64,000 nucleotides of DNA from NCBI GenBank assembly GCA_027485835.1, contig JAIXQG010000002.1, forward strand, positions 512,232-576,231. The letters are read 5' to 3'. Shown in pieces: positions 45,970-54,765 of this stretch (positions are counted from its first letter, which is position 1; each line of letters starts with the position of its first letter). The position numbers were made by a program, and so were the translations under genes. The notes under the pieces were generated by a model, which was given only the letters and a program-made list of their open reading frames with translations, had not been told where the DNA came from and did no database searches. This DNA comes from Alphaproteobacteria bacterium (GTDB lineage: Bacteria; Pseudomonadota; Alphaproteobacteria; UBA2136; UBA6156).

Positions 45970-47115
45970 TTAGTTGGCTTTGCCAGCGGCGGGTTCGATT
46001 TCGGCCAGTTCGTTGGCGGCGGCTTTTTGGCCGACGTTTTCTTTTGGCACCATCACCCACAGTTGGCCGGGGGCGTTTTGGTCGCCGGCGCGGTCTCCGG
46101 CCAGCGGGCCGTGGCCGAAGTAGATATCGCCGCGGTTGGCGCCTTTGATGGCCGAGCCAACGTCTTGGGCGAACATGATGCGGTCCCATGGGGCGGCGTC
46201 GAAGGTGTTCTTGGACTTGATGAACAGCGGCACACCTAATGGCATATGGGCGCGGTCTACCGCCATGCTACGACCAGCGGTGAGGGCGACACCGTAGGCG
46301 CCGGGGGCTTCTTCCTTTGTTTCTTGGAAGAAGATAAAGCTGGGGTTGCTGTTGAGAACCTCTTGGGCTTGGTCCGGGTTGGCCGCCAGCCAGGCTTTGA
46401 TTTTAGGAGCGGTGATATCACCCTTGAGTGCGCCCATGTCTTTCAGCGTTTTGCCGATGGCGACATAGGGGTGGCCGTTTTTGCCAGCGAAACCGACGTG
46501 GACGACATCGCCGTTTTCCAGCTCCACCGTGCCGGAACCCTGAATGTGCAGGAAGAAGGCGTCGACCGGGTCTTTCAGCCAGACGATGACCTTATAGTCC
46601 TTCAGGTTGGCCATGATGTCGGCGCGGGTACGGTAAGGGTTGCGGCAGGATCCGTCCGGCAGTTTGCGGCCGGTGGCGCCGTTGCAGAGGGTGAGGTCGG
46701 ACGGGCGTGCCAGCAGCGGGGTTTGGTAGGCGCCGTGACGTTTGCGCGAGCCTTCTAATACCGGCTTGTAGTAACCGGTGAATTTACCTTCGCCACCGCC
46801 GAGTTTAACCTTGGTGAGGCGGGTTTCGAGGTAGTCCTCTAAGAGATTCGGTTTTTTGGCGAGGCCTTCGCGGCAGATTGACTGCCACTGGCTGGCCTTA
46901 CCGAAGACGGGATTGGCGTGGAGTTGCTTGGAGGGAGTGAGACGGTTGAGCTTGGAGCAGCTGGCCTCGAACGCCTTGTAGAGCGCGATATCATCGGCGC
47001 CGAAGGGCGGGTAATCCCATGTTTTGTGGACTTCATCGGCATTGGTAGGGCCGAACAAACCGAAGAATACGGCGACAAGAATGAGGCAGAGCCTGAGCTG
47101 TGGGGATGTGTGCAT
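45970..47115 (-). CDS. mltA: Membrane-bound lytic murein transglycosylase A family protein
   Basis: A 381-residue exported lytic transglycosylase that cleaves the MurNAc-GlcNAc bond to give anhydro ends. A signal peptide ends near TNA-D; I see no lipobox. The MltA domain has GKFTGYYKPVLEGSR and FFLHIQGSGTVEL. The C-terminal 3D domain, RIMFAQDVGSAIKGANRGDIYFG, carries the catalytic Asp (AQD). ATG 47115 gives the best signal peptide but no clear ribosome-binding site. About 100 bases upstream is a CtrA-type motif. Confidence 0.9.
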   Translation of the reverse strand: MHTSPQLRLCLILVAVFFGLFGPTNADEVHKTWDYPPFGADDIALYKAFEASCSKLNRLTPSKQLHANPVFGKASQWQSICREGLAKKPNLLEDYLETRLTKVKLGGGEGKFTGYYKPVLEGSRKRHGAYQTPLLARPSDLTLCNGATGRKLPDGSCRNPYRTRADIMANLKDYKVIVWLKDPVDAFFLHIQGSGTVELENGDVVHVGFAGKNGHPYVAIGKTLKDMGALKGDITAPKIKAWLAANPDQAQEVLNSNPSFIFFQETKEEAPGAYGVALTAGRSMAVDRAHMPLGVPLFIKSKNTFDAAPWDRIMFAQDVGSAIKGANRGDIYFGHGPLAGDRAGDQNAPGQLWVMVPKENVGQKAAANELAEIEPAAGKAN

Positions 47116-47217
47116 GAGTGTGAGCTGAGTTTTGACGAGTGTCTGGATGGGTGGTGATATAAACCAGCCCACCTGAGATGGGAAGTGTTAATACGGTCAA
47201 AGAGTGTGGTTTTTGGG

Positions 47218-47232
47218 TTAATTTTAAGTTAA
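47218..47232. promoter_or_regulatory. CtrA-type box (TTAA-N7-TTAA) upstream of mltA
   Basis: TTAATTTTAAGTTAA fits the CtrA consensus TTAA-N7-TTAA exactly. It lies in an AT-rich spacer of about 120 bases with nested inverted repeats (TTAAGTT 47224-47230 with AACTTAA 47253-47259), roughly 100 bases before the mltA start. Confidence 0.35.
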
Positions 47233-47294
47233 AATATTGAATTTTATGTTATAACTTAAGTCTAAAATTTAAGCTAACCGTAAGATTTAACGGT

Positions 47295-48350
47295 TCATTG
47301 GACAGATTTGGCCATGTCTTCCAGCGGCCAGCGCGGAAGCACGCGGGTGGAGAGCGAGCCGGTTTCTAAGCCGTGTTGGGCGCGGAGGCCCGCGGCGTAG
47401 GCGATCATCGCGGCGTTGTCGGTACAGAGAATGAGCGGTGGTGCGGTGAAGGTGGTACAAGCCTGCTCGCAGACCTGCACAAGAGCGGCGCGGATGGCTT
47501 TGTTGGCCGCTACACCGCCAGCTACCACCACATGGCGGCTGCCGGTGGTTTGAATGGCGGCGGCGGTTTTACGGGCGAGCAGGGTGGCGACGGTGTGTTG
47601 GAAACTGGCGGCGAGGTCGGCGGGGTTTACGTCTGGGTGTTTGGTGAGATACTCGCGCACCGCGGTTTTGAGTCCGGAGAAGGAGAAGCCGAGAGGGTTT
47701 TCGGTTTTGGGGTGCGGGAGTTGGATGGCGGAGGCGTTACCGGTCGCGGCGAGTTTCTCGATCGCGGGGCCTGCCGGGTGCGGCAGGTTGAGGAGTTTGC
47801 CGACTTTGTCGAAGGCTTCGCCGACGGCGTCATCCTGCGTGCTGCCGAGCGTGGTGTAATGGCCGGGTTTTGCGACTTGGATCAGCTGGGTATGGCCGCC
47901 GGTAACGAGGAGGAGGAGGTAGGGCTCTTGGTTATCAAGGAACGATTGTGCCAGAGGCGCGCTGTTTTCGGCGAGCAAGGGTGAGAGGGCGTGGCCCTCG
48001 ATATGGTTGGTGGCAAGGAAGGGTTTACCTAAGCCCACGGCCAACGTTTTGGCAAAGGTAGCACCAACCACCAGTGCGGTAGTGAGGCCCGGGCCGACGG
48101 TCGCGGCGATGGCATCGACGTTGTTCCATGTGACACCAGCTTGGTGAAGGGTGTGTTCCGACAGATAGGGTAGGCGCTCTAAGTGTGCGCGGGAGGCGAG
48201 CTCGGGCACCACGCCGCCGTAGGGGGCGTGCTCGGCGTACTGGGAATAAATGCTTTGGGCGAGGATGCGGCGCGTGGAAACGTCGACGAGGGCGGTGGCG
48301 GTTTCGTCGCAGGAGGTTTCGATCGCAAAGACGAGGCGGGGCTGGCTCAT
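47295..48350 (-). CDS. tsaD: tRNA t6A37 threonylcarbamoyltransferase TsaD
   Basis: A 351-residue ASKHA-fold enzyme that transfers threonylcarbamoyl to A37 of ANN-decoding tRNAs. The start RLVFAIETSCDETATALVD is diagnostic. NHIEGHALSPL holds the two metal-binding His residues, LLVTGGHTQLIQV and GEAFDKVGKLLNLPHPAGP follow, and the C-terminal VVAGGVAANKAIR binds nucleotide. A longer frame upstream would overlap the TraU-like gene region. It is divergent from that gene, with about 130 bases between. Confidence 0.97.
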   Translation of the reverse strand: MSQPRLVFAIETSCDETATALVDVSTRRILAQSIYSQYAEHAPYGGVVPELASRAHLERLPYLSEHTLHQAGVTWNNVDAIAATVGPGLTTALVVGATFAKTLAVGLGKPFLATNHIEGHALSPLLAENSAPLAQSFLDNQEPYLLLLVTGGHTQLIQVAKPGHYTTLGSTQDDAVGEAFDKVGKLLNLPHPAGPAIEKLAATGNASAIQLPHPKTENPLGFSFSGLKTAVREYLTKHPDVNPADLAASFQHTVATLLARKTAAAIQTTGSRHVVVAGGVAANKAIRAALVQVCEQACTTFTAPPLILCTDNAAMIAYAAGLRAQHGLETGSLSTRVLPRWPLEDMAKSVQ

Positions 48351-48478
48351 AGCGTTGGTATACGGTGTTTGGGGGTGTTTGGCCAGTGGGGAGCGGGTGG
48401 CGAGTGTTGGTTTTTGGGCGCAGCACGTCAGGGCGAATTGCAAAAAGGCTTGTCATGGCCCGCTATAAGGGCATCATC

Positions 48479-49756
48479 ATGGGTATGAAATTACGAATTG
48501 GGCCGGTTGGCTGTATGCGAAGCCTCTTGTTGGGCGTGATAGTGGCGTGTGGCCTTGTTGTGAGCGGATATGCCGGCACAGGTGATGATGTGATGCTGGA
48601 TAGTGGTGGCAAGAATTCTACGGTGAGTTTGCCGGGGGTGACGATGACGCCGTTTAAGACGACCGAGTCGATGGGCAAGGGTCCGGAATGTATGAAATAC
48701 GATATTAAATCAGGTGGTATTTGTTGTGCCTGGTGTATTTGTAAAGGCCGACCGTGTTGTTGCCCAGGATATGAAGGCTCTGTGCACCGTATTAGTTATT
48801 GGGAGCCAACTGAAATTATTGAAGTAAGCTGCCGCACCGGTTACAGCATGGTGGCGCCGGGGGGGGTTCCTTCTCGTTTGGCCAAATATACCGAAGGTGG
48901 TGGTGATGCGGTACGGATGCCCCAGTCGTGTGTCGGTTTTTCTAAGCCGGGCAACCAAAAATGGTTTTTTGAAGCGCGGACGTGGACGATTAATGGCTAC
49001 AAAGACAAATTACGCCATAAAGCTATGGGAGCTAATAACGGTGAGCGGGCGCGGCAATGCAGTTTGAACCGTGGCGATGATTTGCCGTGGGGAGGCTTGC
49101 CCGGCAACATTTATTGGGGATATGGCGTAAAGTGGTTGCAGTTTGAGCGTGGGCCGGCGACCGGACCGGATGGCTCGTGGGAAGGGTATATTTCCGATAG
49201 TGACCCGAATTGGGCGAATGAGAAAAGCGGACAGGCGGGTAGCACGACCCTGAGCAATTGCACGCCTGGCACGAATGATATGCAAAACTGCTGGGGACCG
49301 GTGACCGAGAACGGTTGGGTGACCCATAGTAACCCCAAAGTGGCGGCGGCTTTGGTAGCATGGCGTGCGCATAGCAAGGCTTTAAAGAATAAAAGAGTAG
49401 CTCCGCCAGCCAAGAAGGCGGGATCTCTCAACGGATATTTCATGATGATGGAGTACCCATATGTAGGCTATGCGGGTGCACATGCTGCCAGTATGGGAAT
49501 GGACAATGCGAGCAAGACCAGTTCCGCCTGTTTTAACCCAGGTGATGCCGGACCGACCTGGTATGGTGGTTTGACGCCTACCGTTACCCAGCAGACCGTG
49601 ACAGGATTGACACCGGGTTCGACGGCCACAGTGGCGGAAATGAACCCCGGCGTGTATGTGTTTACCATTTGGGCGCATACGAGCTGCACGCGGTATAGGT
49701 TCCCCGCGGCGGACCCCACGCCGATTTGCCACTACCGGACCAGTGACCCGCGCTAA
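48479..49756 (+). CDS. TraU-like exported protein (F-type transfer), orphan
   Basis: A 425-residue exported protein. The signal peptide (LLLGVIVACGLVVSGYA) is followed by a cysteine-rich segment CCAWCICKGRPCCCPGYEG and ISYWEPTEIIEVSCRTGY. That resembles the CxCPGR...WEP..I(V)E(V)..(T)P block of TraU proteins of F-type conjugation systems. TraU lies in the periplasm and helps DNA transfer. More cysteines occur through to the end (SNCTPG, MQNCWGP, SACFNPGD), consistent with disulfides. ATG 48479 has AAGGG upstream. No other transfer genes surround it. The family call comes from memory only. Confidence 0.55.
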   Translation: MGMKLRIGPVGCMRSLLLGVIVACGLVVSGYAGTGDDVMLDSGGKNSTVSLPGVTMTPFKTTESMGKGPECMKYDIKSGGICCAWCICKGRPCCCPGYEGSVHRISYWEPTEIIEVSCRTGYSMVAPGGVPSRLAKYTEGGGDAVRMPQSCVGFSKPGNQKWFFEARTWTINGYKDKLRHKAMGANNGERARQCSLNRGDDLPWGGLPGNIYWGYGVKWLQFERGPATGPDGSWEGYISDSDPNWANEKSGQAGSTTLSNCTPGTNDMQNCWGPVTENGWVTHSNPKVAAALVAWRAHSKALKNKRVAPPAKKAGSLNGYFMMMEYPYVGYAGAHAASMGMDNASKTSSACFNPGDAGPTWYGGLTPTVTQQTVTGLTPGSTATVAEMNPGVYVFTIWAHTSCTRYRFPAADPTPICHYRTSDPR

Positions 49757-49775
49757 TCGAGAAGGGTAACCCTGC

Positions 49776-50594
49776 CTAGCTACATTGGCAGCTGGGGCAC
49801 CAGAAGGTGTTGCGCTGGTTGACGACTTGGGCGGTTATAGGGGTTTGGCAGACCAAGCAGGGTTGGCCTTTGCGGCCGTAGACGGCGAAGTTATGTTGGA
49901 AGTAGCCGAGCTGGCCCTCGGAGTGCGAAAAATCGCGGAGCGAGGAGCCGCCTGCGGCGATGGCATCGGTCAGGGTTTGCTGGATGCAGGACACCAGTAT
50001 GCTGCACTGTTTTTTGGTGAGCGAGTTGGCGGATTTTAAGGGATGGAGTTTGGCGCGGAAGAGGCTTTCCGACGCGTAGATGTTACCGACACCGGCGACG
50101 AGTTTGCCGTCCATGATCGCCGTTTTGATGGGAATGGATTTGCCGTGCAGGGCGGTGTGCAGATAGGTGGCGTTGAAAGCCTCGGTGAGGGGTTCGGGGC
50201 CGATGTCCTTTAGCAGCGGGTGGTCAGGAAGATCGTTTGTGGGGGTAAGGAGGACGAGACCGAAGCGGCGGGGGTCGTGAAAGCGGACTTGCTGACCTTT
50301 TGCGGTGGTGAGCAAGATGTGGTCGTGCTTGAGGATGGGACTGGCGGCGGTGGTGAGGGTAAGGCGGCCGGACATGCCAAGGTGGAGGATGAGGGACTGG
50401 CCGGTGTCGTTGTCGGCGAGAATGTATTTGTTGCGGCGGCGGAAGTTGATGAAAGTGCGGCCTTCGAATTCCGACGCCTTGGGGGTGGGGAGGCGCAGAG
50501 TGGGCACGCGGACTTCGGCTGACGTGATGCGTTGGCCTTCCAGTACCGGTTGGACGCCGTGGAGAGTGGTTTCGACTTCAGGGAGTTCGGGCAT
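49776..50594 (-). CDS. mutM: Formamidopyrimidine-DNA glycosylase
   Basis: A 272-residue bifunctional repair enzyme that removes 8-oxoguanine and nicks the backbone. The mature N-terminus PELPEVETT provides the Pro nucleophile and Glu. RRNKYIL holds the conserved Lys. MDGKLVAGVGNIYASESL is the helix-two-turn-helix, and the C-terminal zinc finger has CLVCQTPI and CPSC. It follows mtgA by about a dozen bases and is the last gene of the hemJ-mtgA-mutM unit. Confidence 0.97.
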   Translation of the reverse strand: MPELPEVETTLHGVQPVLEGQRITSAEVRVPTLRLPTPKASEFEGRTFINFRRRNKYILADNDTGQSLILHLGMSGRLTLTTAASPILKHDHILLTTAKGQQVRFHDPRRFGLVLLTPTNDLPDHPLLKDIGPEPLTEAFNATYLHTALHGKSIPIKTAIMDGKLVAGVGNIYASESLFRAKLHPLKSANSLTKKQCSILVSCIQQTLTDAIAAGGSSLRDFSHSEGQLGYFQHNFAVYGRKGQPCLVCQTPITAQVVNQRNTFWCPSCQCS

Positions 50595-50606
50595 GGTAAG
50601 AGGCTA

Positions 50607-51341
50607 TTATTTGGTGCAGTACAGGTAGGTGGGGCCAAGCTGATTGGTGCGGCGAAGGATTTGGCGGGTGCGGGCCGAAACGTAGGGCCCCGGCTTTTTG
50701 GCCGACCACTTGAGGGGAAGCGGCAGGATGGCGGCGAGGCGGGCGGATTGTTCGCGCGTCAGGCGTTTGGCGGAGGTGTTGAAGTGGTATTGGGCGGCGG
50801 CTTGGGCACCGTAGATGCCGGGGCCCCATTCGGCGATGTTGAGATAGACCTCGAGGATACGTTGTTTGGGCCACATGCTTTCCAGCAATGCTGTGAGGGG
50901 GATTTCCAATGCCTTGCGCCACGCGGCGCGGACGGGAAGCAGGTACAGGTTTTTGGCGACCTGCATGCTGATGGTGCTGCCGCCTTTGCTGGCGTTACCT
51001 TCCTGCCATTGTTCGATTGCCTTATTCAGGTAGCGCCAGTCGAAGCCCTTGTGGGAGCAGAAGATGTTGTCTTCTGCCGCGACCACCGCGTGGCGGAGGT
51101 GGGGGGAGATTTGGTTAAGGGGTACCCAGTCCTTTTGGTAGCCGTAGCCTTGCACGAGGCGCTGGAGCATCAGCGGTGTGAGTGGGACGGGTGCAAAGCG
51201 GAACACCACCGCCATGGCGATGGGGGTGATGAGAAGTAGGAGAGTGATGATGCCGAGGCGGGTGAGGATGCGGCGGCCACGGCTGCGTTTCTCCCGTGCG
51301 GGAGAATGACGGCGGCGGGGGCTGCGTTGGATGAAGCGCAT
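50607..51341 (-). CDS. mtgA: Monofunctional peptidoglycan glycosyltransferase
   Basis: A 244-residue GT51 enzyme that polymerises lipid II without crosslinking. A basic N-terminus and one membrane helix (about 27-48) precede the domain. Catalytic motifs: AAEDNIFCSHKGFDW (EDxxFxxHxG with the key Glu), KGGSTISMQVAKNLYL and RKALEIPLTALLES. ILEVYLNIAEWGPGIYG completes the signature. It is three bases downstream of hemJ. Confidence 0.95.
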   Translation of the reverse strand: MRFIQRSPRRRHSPAREKRSRGRRILTRLGIITLLLLITPIAMAVVFRFAPVPLTPLMLQRLVQGYGYQKDWVPLNQISPHLRHAVVAAEDNIFCSHKGFDWRYLNKAIEQWQEGNASKGGSTISMQVAKNLYLLPVRAAWRKALEIPLTALLESMWPKQRILEVYLNIAEWGPGIYGAQAAAQYHFNTSAKRLTREQSARLAAILPLPLKWSAKKPGPYVSARTRQILRRTNQLGPTYLYCTK

Positions 51342-51344
51342 AGC

Positions 51345-51767
51345 TTAGAATGGTTTTACCACGGCCAAAATCACGATGGCGAGAAGGAGCAGGGTAGGAG
51401 CCTCGTTGTACATCCGGAAAAAGCGGCCGGATTTGGTGTTATGGCCGTGTTTCAGCTGCAGGCGGAAGTGCTCCAGTGACGCGTGGTAGCCGATGAGTAA
51501 AAGTACGAGGGTGAGTTTGGCGTGGAGCCAGCCCATCTGCAGAAGCTCGGGGACCATCAGGATCAGGATAAGCCCGAAAATAGCGGTGCTGATGGCGGCG
51601 GGGAGCATGATGTAGCGGGCGAGTTTGTATTCCATGATGGTGAGGACGGGGGCGGCCTCGGGATGCTCGACATGGTAGACAAACAGGCGCGGCAGGTAGA
51701 AGAGCCCCGCAAACCACGCCACCATGCTGATGATGTGGAGGGCTTTGAACAGCAGGTAGAGATCCAT
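51345..51767 (-). CDS. hemJ: Protoporphyrinogen IX oxidase HemJ (UPF0093)
   Basis: A 140-residue integral membrane protein with four hydrophobic helices. MDLYLLFKALHIISMVAWFAG carries the conserved His of the first helix. IMLPAAISTAIFGLILIL and LHAKLTLVLLLIGYH follow, and FRMYNEAPTLLLLAIVILAVVKPF closes the family pattern (RxxNExPT). HemJ converts protoporphyrinogen to protoporphyrin and is typical of alphaproteobacteria. The frame stays open upstream through antisense hemC, but ATG 51767 matches homologues. It is divergent from hemC, so two heme genes share a control region. Confidence 0.93.
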   Translation of the reverse strand: MDLYLLFKALHIISMVAWFAGLFYLPRLFVYHVEHPEAAPVLTIMEYKLARYIMLPAAISTAIFGLILILMVPELLQMGWLHAKLTLVLLLIGYHASLEHFRLQLKHGHNTKSGRFFRMYNEAPTLLLLAIVILAVVKPF

Positions 51768-51944
51768 GAGCCGCACGATACGATGGGAATGGCGGATGGG
51801 AAAGAGGCAGAATTGTCGGAAGTCAAAAACCTGACGGAAATGAATGGATGTCTGGATGATTTTTGGGCTGTGAGACATGAAAAGGTTGTGGCGTGGCGCG
51901 TTTGGGGTTATGAAGCCGAAAGTTTTACAGAAAGGCTCCCGCAG

Positions 51945-52874
51945 ATGGCCCGTACGTTCCGCATCGCGACCCGCAAAAGCAAGATGGCCATGGCCCAGAC
52001 CAACCGGATTATCGGTTTGCTGAAGGCTGTGGCGCCTGAACATGACTTCGTGGCCCACGAGGTGGTGAGCGATGGCTGCTATGAGCGTTTCAAGGGCGAT
52101 TTGCAGACCATTGGTGGCAAAGGCGCGTTTGTGAAGGCCTTGGAACACGCGATGTTGACCGGTGAGGCCGATATGGCCATGCACAGCCTGAAGGACGTGC
52201 CCGGTGACGTGCCGCTGCCGGAAGGTTTGTGCCTGCCGTGTGTACTCCAACGCGATGATTTGCGCGATGCTGCGGTGTGCCGCACGGGCGAGAGCCTTGT
52301 GTCGCTTAAGCCGGGCTCGAAAGTCGGTACCAGCAGCGTGCGCCGTGCCGCCCAGCTGAAGATGAACTTCCCGCATCTTGAGATTGTGCCGTTGCGTGGT
52401 AACGCCGATACCCGTGTAGCGAAAGTCGACAGTGGGGAAGTGGATGCGGCGATTCTGGCGTTGGCGGGACTCCGCCGTATTGGTTTGGAAGGCCGCGTGT
52501 GCGACGTGTTTGAACCCGATGTGATGCTGCCGGCGATCGGGCAGGGTGTGGTGTGTGTGGAAGCCCGCGATGACGACCCCGAGCTGCTGGCGTTGCTGGC
52601 GAAGATTAATCACCCCGACACTATGGCCTGTATTACCGCCGAACGTGCCATGTTGATGAAATTGCAGGGTAACTGCCATACGCCGATTGCGGGCTACTGT
52701 GAGATTACCGGTAACCGTAACTTGCGCCTGATTGCAATGGTTTCCAGTGTAGATGGCACCGAAGCGCTGCGTGCCCGCCATAAGATGACGTATGACGAAG
52801 CGGTGCAGTTGGGTGAGACCGTGGCCGATGAGTTGCTGGCACAGGGTGCGGCGCGTCTGTTAGGCAACGCCTAG
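51945..52874 (+). CDS. hemC: Hydroxymethylbilane synthase (porphobilinogen deaminase)
   Basis: A 309-residue enzyme that joins four porphobilinogens. FRIATRKSKMAMAQT starts it, GGKGAFVKALEHAML and MHSLKDVP form the active site, and GTSSVRRAAQLK and PLRGNADTRVAKVD bind the substrate carboxylates. Cys in LQGNCHTPIAGY attaches the dipyrromethane cofactor. AAAGG supports ATG 51945. It is divergent from hemJ and, unusually, not adjacent to hemD. Confidence 0.97.
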   Translation: MARTFRIATRKSKMAMAQTNRIIGLLKAVAPEHDFVAHEVVSDGCYERFKGDLQTIGGKGAFVKALEHAMLTGEADMAMHSLKDVPGDVPLPEGLCLPCVLQRDDLRDAAVCRTGESLVSLKPGSKVGTSSVRRAAQLKMNFPHLEIVPLRGNADTRVAKVDSGEVDAAILALAGLRRIGLEGRVCDVFEPDVMLPAIGQGVVCVEARDDDPELLALLAKINHPDTMACITAERAMLMKLQGNCHTPIAGYCEITGNRNLRLIAMVSSVDGTEALRARHKMTYDEAVQLGETVADELLAQGAARLLGNA

Positions 52875-53016
52875 CCGTTAAAAACAGCGTTTACGAAGCG
52901 AGATAAAGCTACCGATACCGCTTGAGCGGTGGCGGGGGCTTGTGGACTGTGGTTTAATGGCCCACATTAGACGTAACCGAGGGTGGCATGGCCCCCTGAA
53001 ACGAACGGAATTCCGC

Positions 53017-53667
53017 ATGATCGACCTGATTGTCATTGCCCTTGTAGCCGCAATTGTGGTGAGCCGCTTCACCAAATTTAAGTTACCCAAAGACCCCCGC
53101 GATGCCGCGCAGCGCCGCAACGATTTGGAGCGCCTGCGCCGTAAGCCGCTGATGCGCGATGATGCACCTAGCAATGTGGTGGATATTACTGCGCAAACCG
53201 AAGCCCGTAAGGCCGAGACTGCCAAGGCGGCAGCCCAGCCGAGCCGTGAGGCGGTGAAGCACCTGAGCGGGTTGGCCAAGATCAAGGCGCTGGACCCGAG
53301 TTTCCGTGACGAGGACTTTTTGGAAGGTGCCAAAGCGGCCTATAGCTTTTACTACCAAAGCTGGAATGCCAAGGATGAGGAGGCGCTGGCCAACCTGTGT
53401 GCGCCGGGGATGTATGATCGTGTGGTGGTGGACCTCAACAGTGATGACTGGCAAGAGGTGCATGTCGATGATGTGCGTGATGCCGAAATCGTGAGTGCGC
53501 GGGTACATGGAAAAACCGCGGTGATTGAAGTGCAGTTTGACAGTGTGGAGCGTGAGGGCGAGGGCACGCCGCGGACGATGCGTCGGCGGTGGGTGTTGGC
53601 GCGACCGCTGGGCAGTGAAGACCCGAACTGGGAATTGGAAAGAATGACGACGGGAGCCGATGCCTAA
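53017..53667 (+). CDS. Tim44-like domain protein
   Basis: A 216-residue protein with an N-terminal membrane helix (IDLIVIALVAAIVVSRF), then a basic linker (DAAQRRNDLERLRRKP) and a C-terminal Tim44 domain from about 85. FLEGAKAAYSFYYQSWNAKDEEALANLCAPGMYD is typical of the fold. Alphaproteobacterial homologues resemble the mitochondrial import motor subunit but work in an unknown envelope process. In many relatives it sits beside mltA; here it is about 6 kb away. The TAA of this gene overlaps the gpsA ATG by one base. Confidence 0.9.
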   Translation: MIDLIVIALVAAIVVSRFTKFKLPKDPRDAAQRRNDLERLRRKPLMRDDAPSNVVDITAQTEARKAETAKAAAQPSREAVKHLSGLAKIKALDPSFRDEDFLEGAKAAYSFYYQSWNAKDEEALANLCAPGMYDRVVVDLNSDDWQEVHVDDVRDAEIVSARVHGKTAVIEVQFDSVEREGEGTPRTMRRRWVLARPLGSEDPNWELERMTTGADA

Positions 53668-54701
53668 TGGACGACTTTGTACCAAGCCGCAGTAGCGTGA
53701 AGTCGTCGAAGTGGGCGGTGTTGGGGGCTGGTGCGTGGGGCACCGCGCTGGCCAACTGCCTGAGCCTGAGTGGCCAGAACGTACTGATTTGGGACCGCGA
53801 CCCGGGTGTGGTGGACGATATCAACAAATTCCAACAAAACCGCAAGCGTTACCCCGACCTTGCCGTGCACCGCGGGTTGCGGGCGACGGGTAGTTTGGAA
53901 GAAGCCGCCAAGCACGCCGAGCTGATTCTGGTGGCGTTGCCGAGCGAGGCGAATATGGTGATTGCGACCCAGCTTTCGGATTTGCTCACCGAGAACCACG
54001 GTTTGGTGATGACGTCGAAGGGATTCCGCGAAAGCGATGGCGCGTTACTGAGTGACGTATGGCGCGAAATGGCACCGCAGCTGGGCCCTGTGGCGGTATT
54101 GACCGGCCCGACCTTTGCGCGCGAGCTGATGGAGCAGAAAATGACCGCGATGCTGGTGGCGTGCCATAACGAGGCCTTCCGTGCCACCGTGGCCGATGGC
54201 TTTGACCTGCCGTTCATGCGCATTTACGAGAACAACGATATTATCGGTGCCCAAGTGGGTGGTGCGATTAAGAACGTTTTAGCGGTGGCGGCGGGGATTC
54301 TGGATGGCCTGCAACTGGGCCACAACGCCCGTGCGGCGGTAATGACTCGCGGCCTTGGCGAAATGGCGCGCTACGCCAAGGCGATGGGTGGCAAGGAACA
54401 GACGATTTGGGGGCTGGCCGGTATGGGTGACCTGTTGCTGACCGCCACCAGCGCCTTAAGCCGCAACTACCGGTTTGGCCAGCTGGTGGGTAAAGGGGTG
54501 TCGATCCATGAAGCGCGCCTGCGTGTGGGGACCGTGGAAGGGATTCTGGCGGCCCGTATTGTGACCGTGCAGGCACAGGCCCACGGGTTGGATTTGGCGA
54601 TTGTGAGTGCGGTGGATGGCATCCTTCATGGGGATGTAACCCCCATACAGGCCGCGGAATATCTGATGCATCGGCCGCGTGCGCCGGAATTTGACGAGTA
54701 G
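53667..54701 (+). CDS. gpsA: Glycerol-3-phosphate dehydrogenase [NAD(P)+]
   Basis: A 344-residue enzyme reducing dihydroxyacetone phosphate to sn-glycerol 3-phosphate for phospholipids. The NAD(P) loop is VLGAGAWGTALA (18-29), LTGPTFARELM and VGGAIKNVLAVAAGILDGL carry the catalytic Lys, and TRGLGEMAR and GLAGMGDLLLTATS complete the family signature. The first 14 residues exceed most homologues. It is translationally coupled to the Tim44-like gene. Confidence 0.97.
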   Translation: MDDFVPSRSSVKSSKWAVLGAGAWGTALANCLSLSGQNVLIWDRDPGVVDDINKFQQNRKRYPDLAVHRGLRATGSLEEAAKHAELILVALPSEANMVIATQLSDLLTENHGLVMTSKGFRESDGALLSDVWREMAPQLGPVAVLTGPTFARELMEQKMTAMLVACHNEAFRATVADGFDLPFMRIYENNDIIGAQVGGAIKNVLAVAAGILDGLQLGHNARAAVMTRGLGEMARYAKAMGGKEQTIWGLAGMGDLLLTATSALSRNYRFGQLVGKGVSIHEARLRVGTVEGILAARIVTVQAQAHGLDLAIVSAVDGILHGDVTPIQAAEYLMHRPRAPEFDE

Positions 54702-54723
54702 CCCTAGCTTGCAACCTGCGTGA

Positions 54724-54746
54724 GGGTGGCTTGCTGCCACCCTTTT
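54724..54746 (+). terminator. Terminator after gpsA
   Basis: GGGTGGC and GCCACCC pair around TTGCT, followed by TTTT. Confidence 0.75.
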
Positions 54747-54765
54747 GCTGTGGTTTTGTAGCGCT

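Noticed and set aside
51345-52781. A 478-codon open frame extending hemJ upstream across hemC
   Set aside because: The upstream part is antisense to hemC and His-rich without family features. The HemJ core starts cleanly at 51767.
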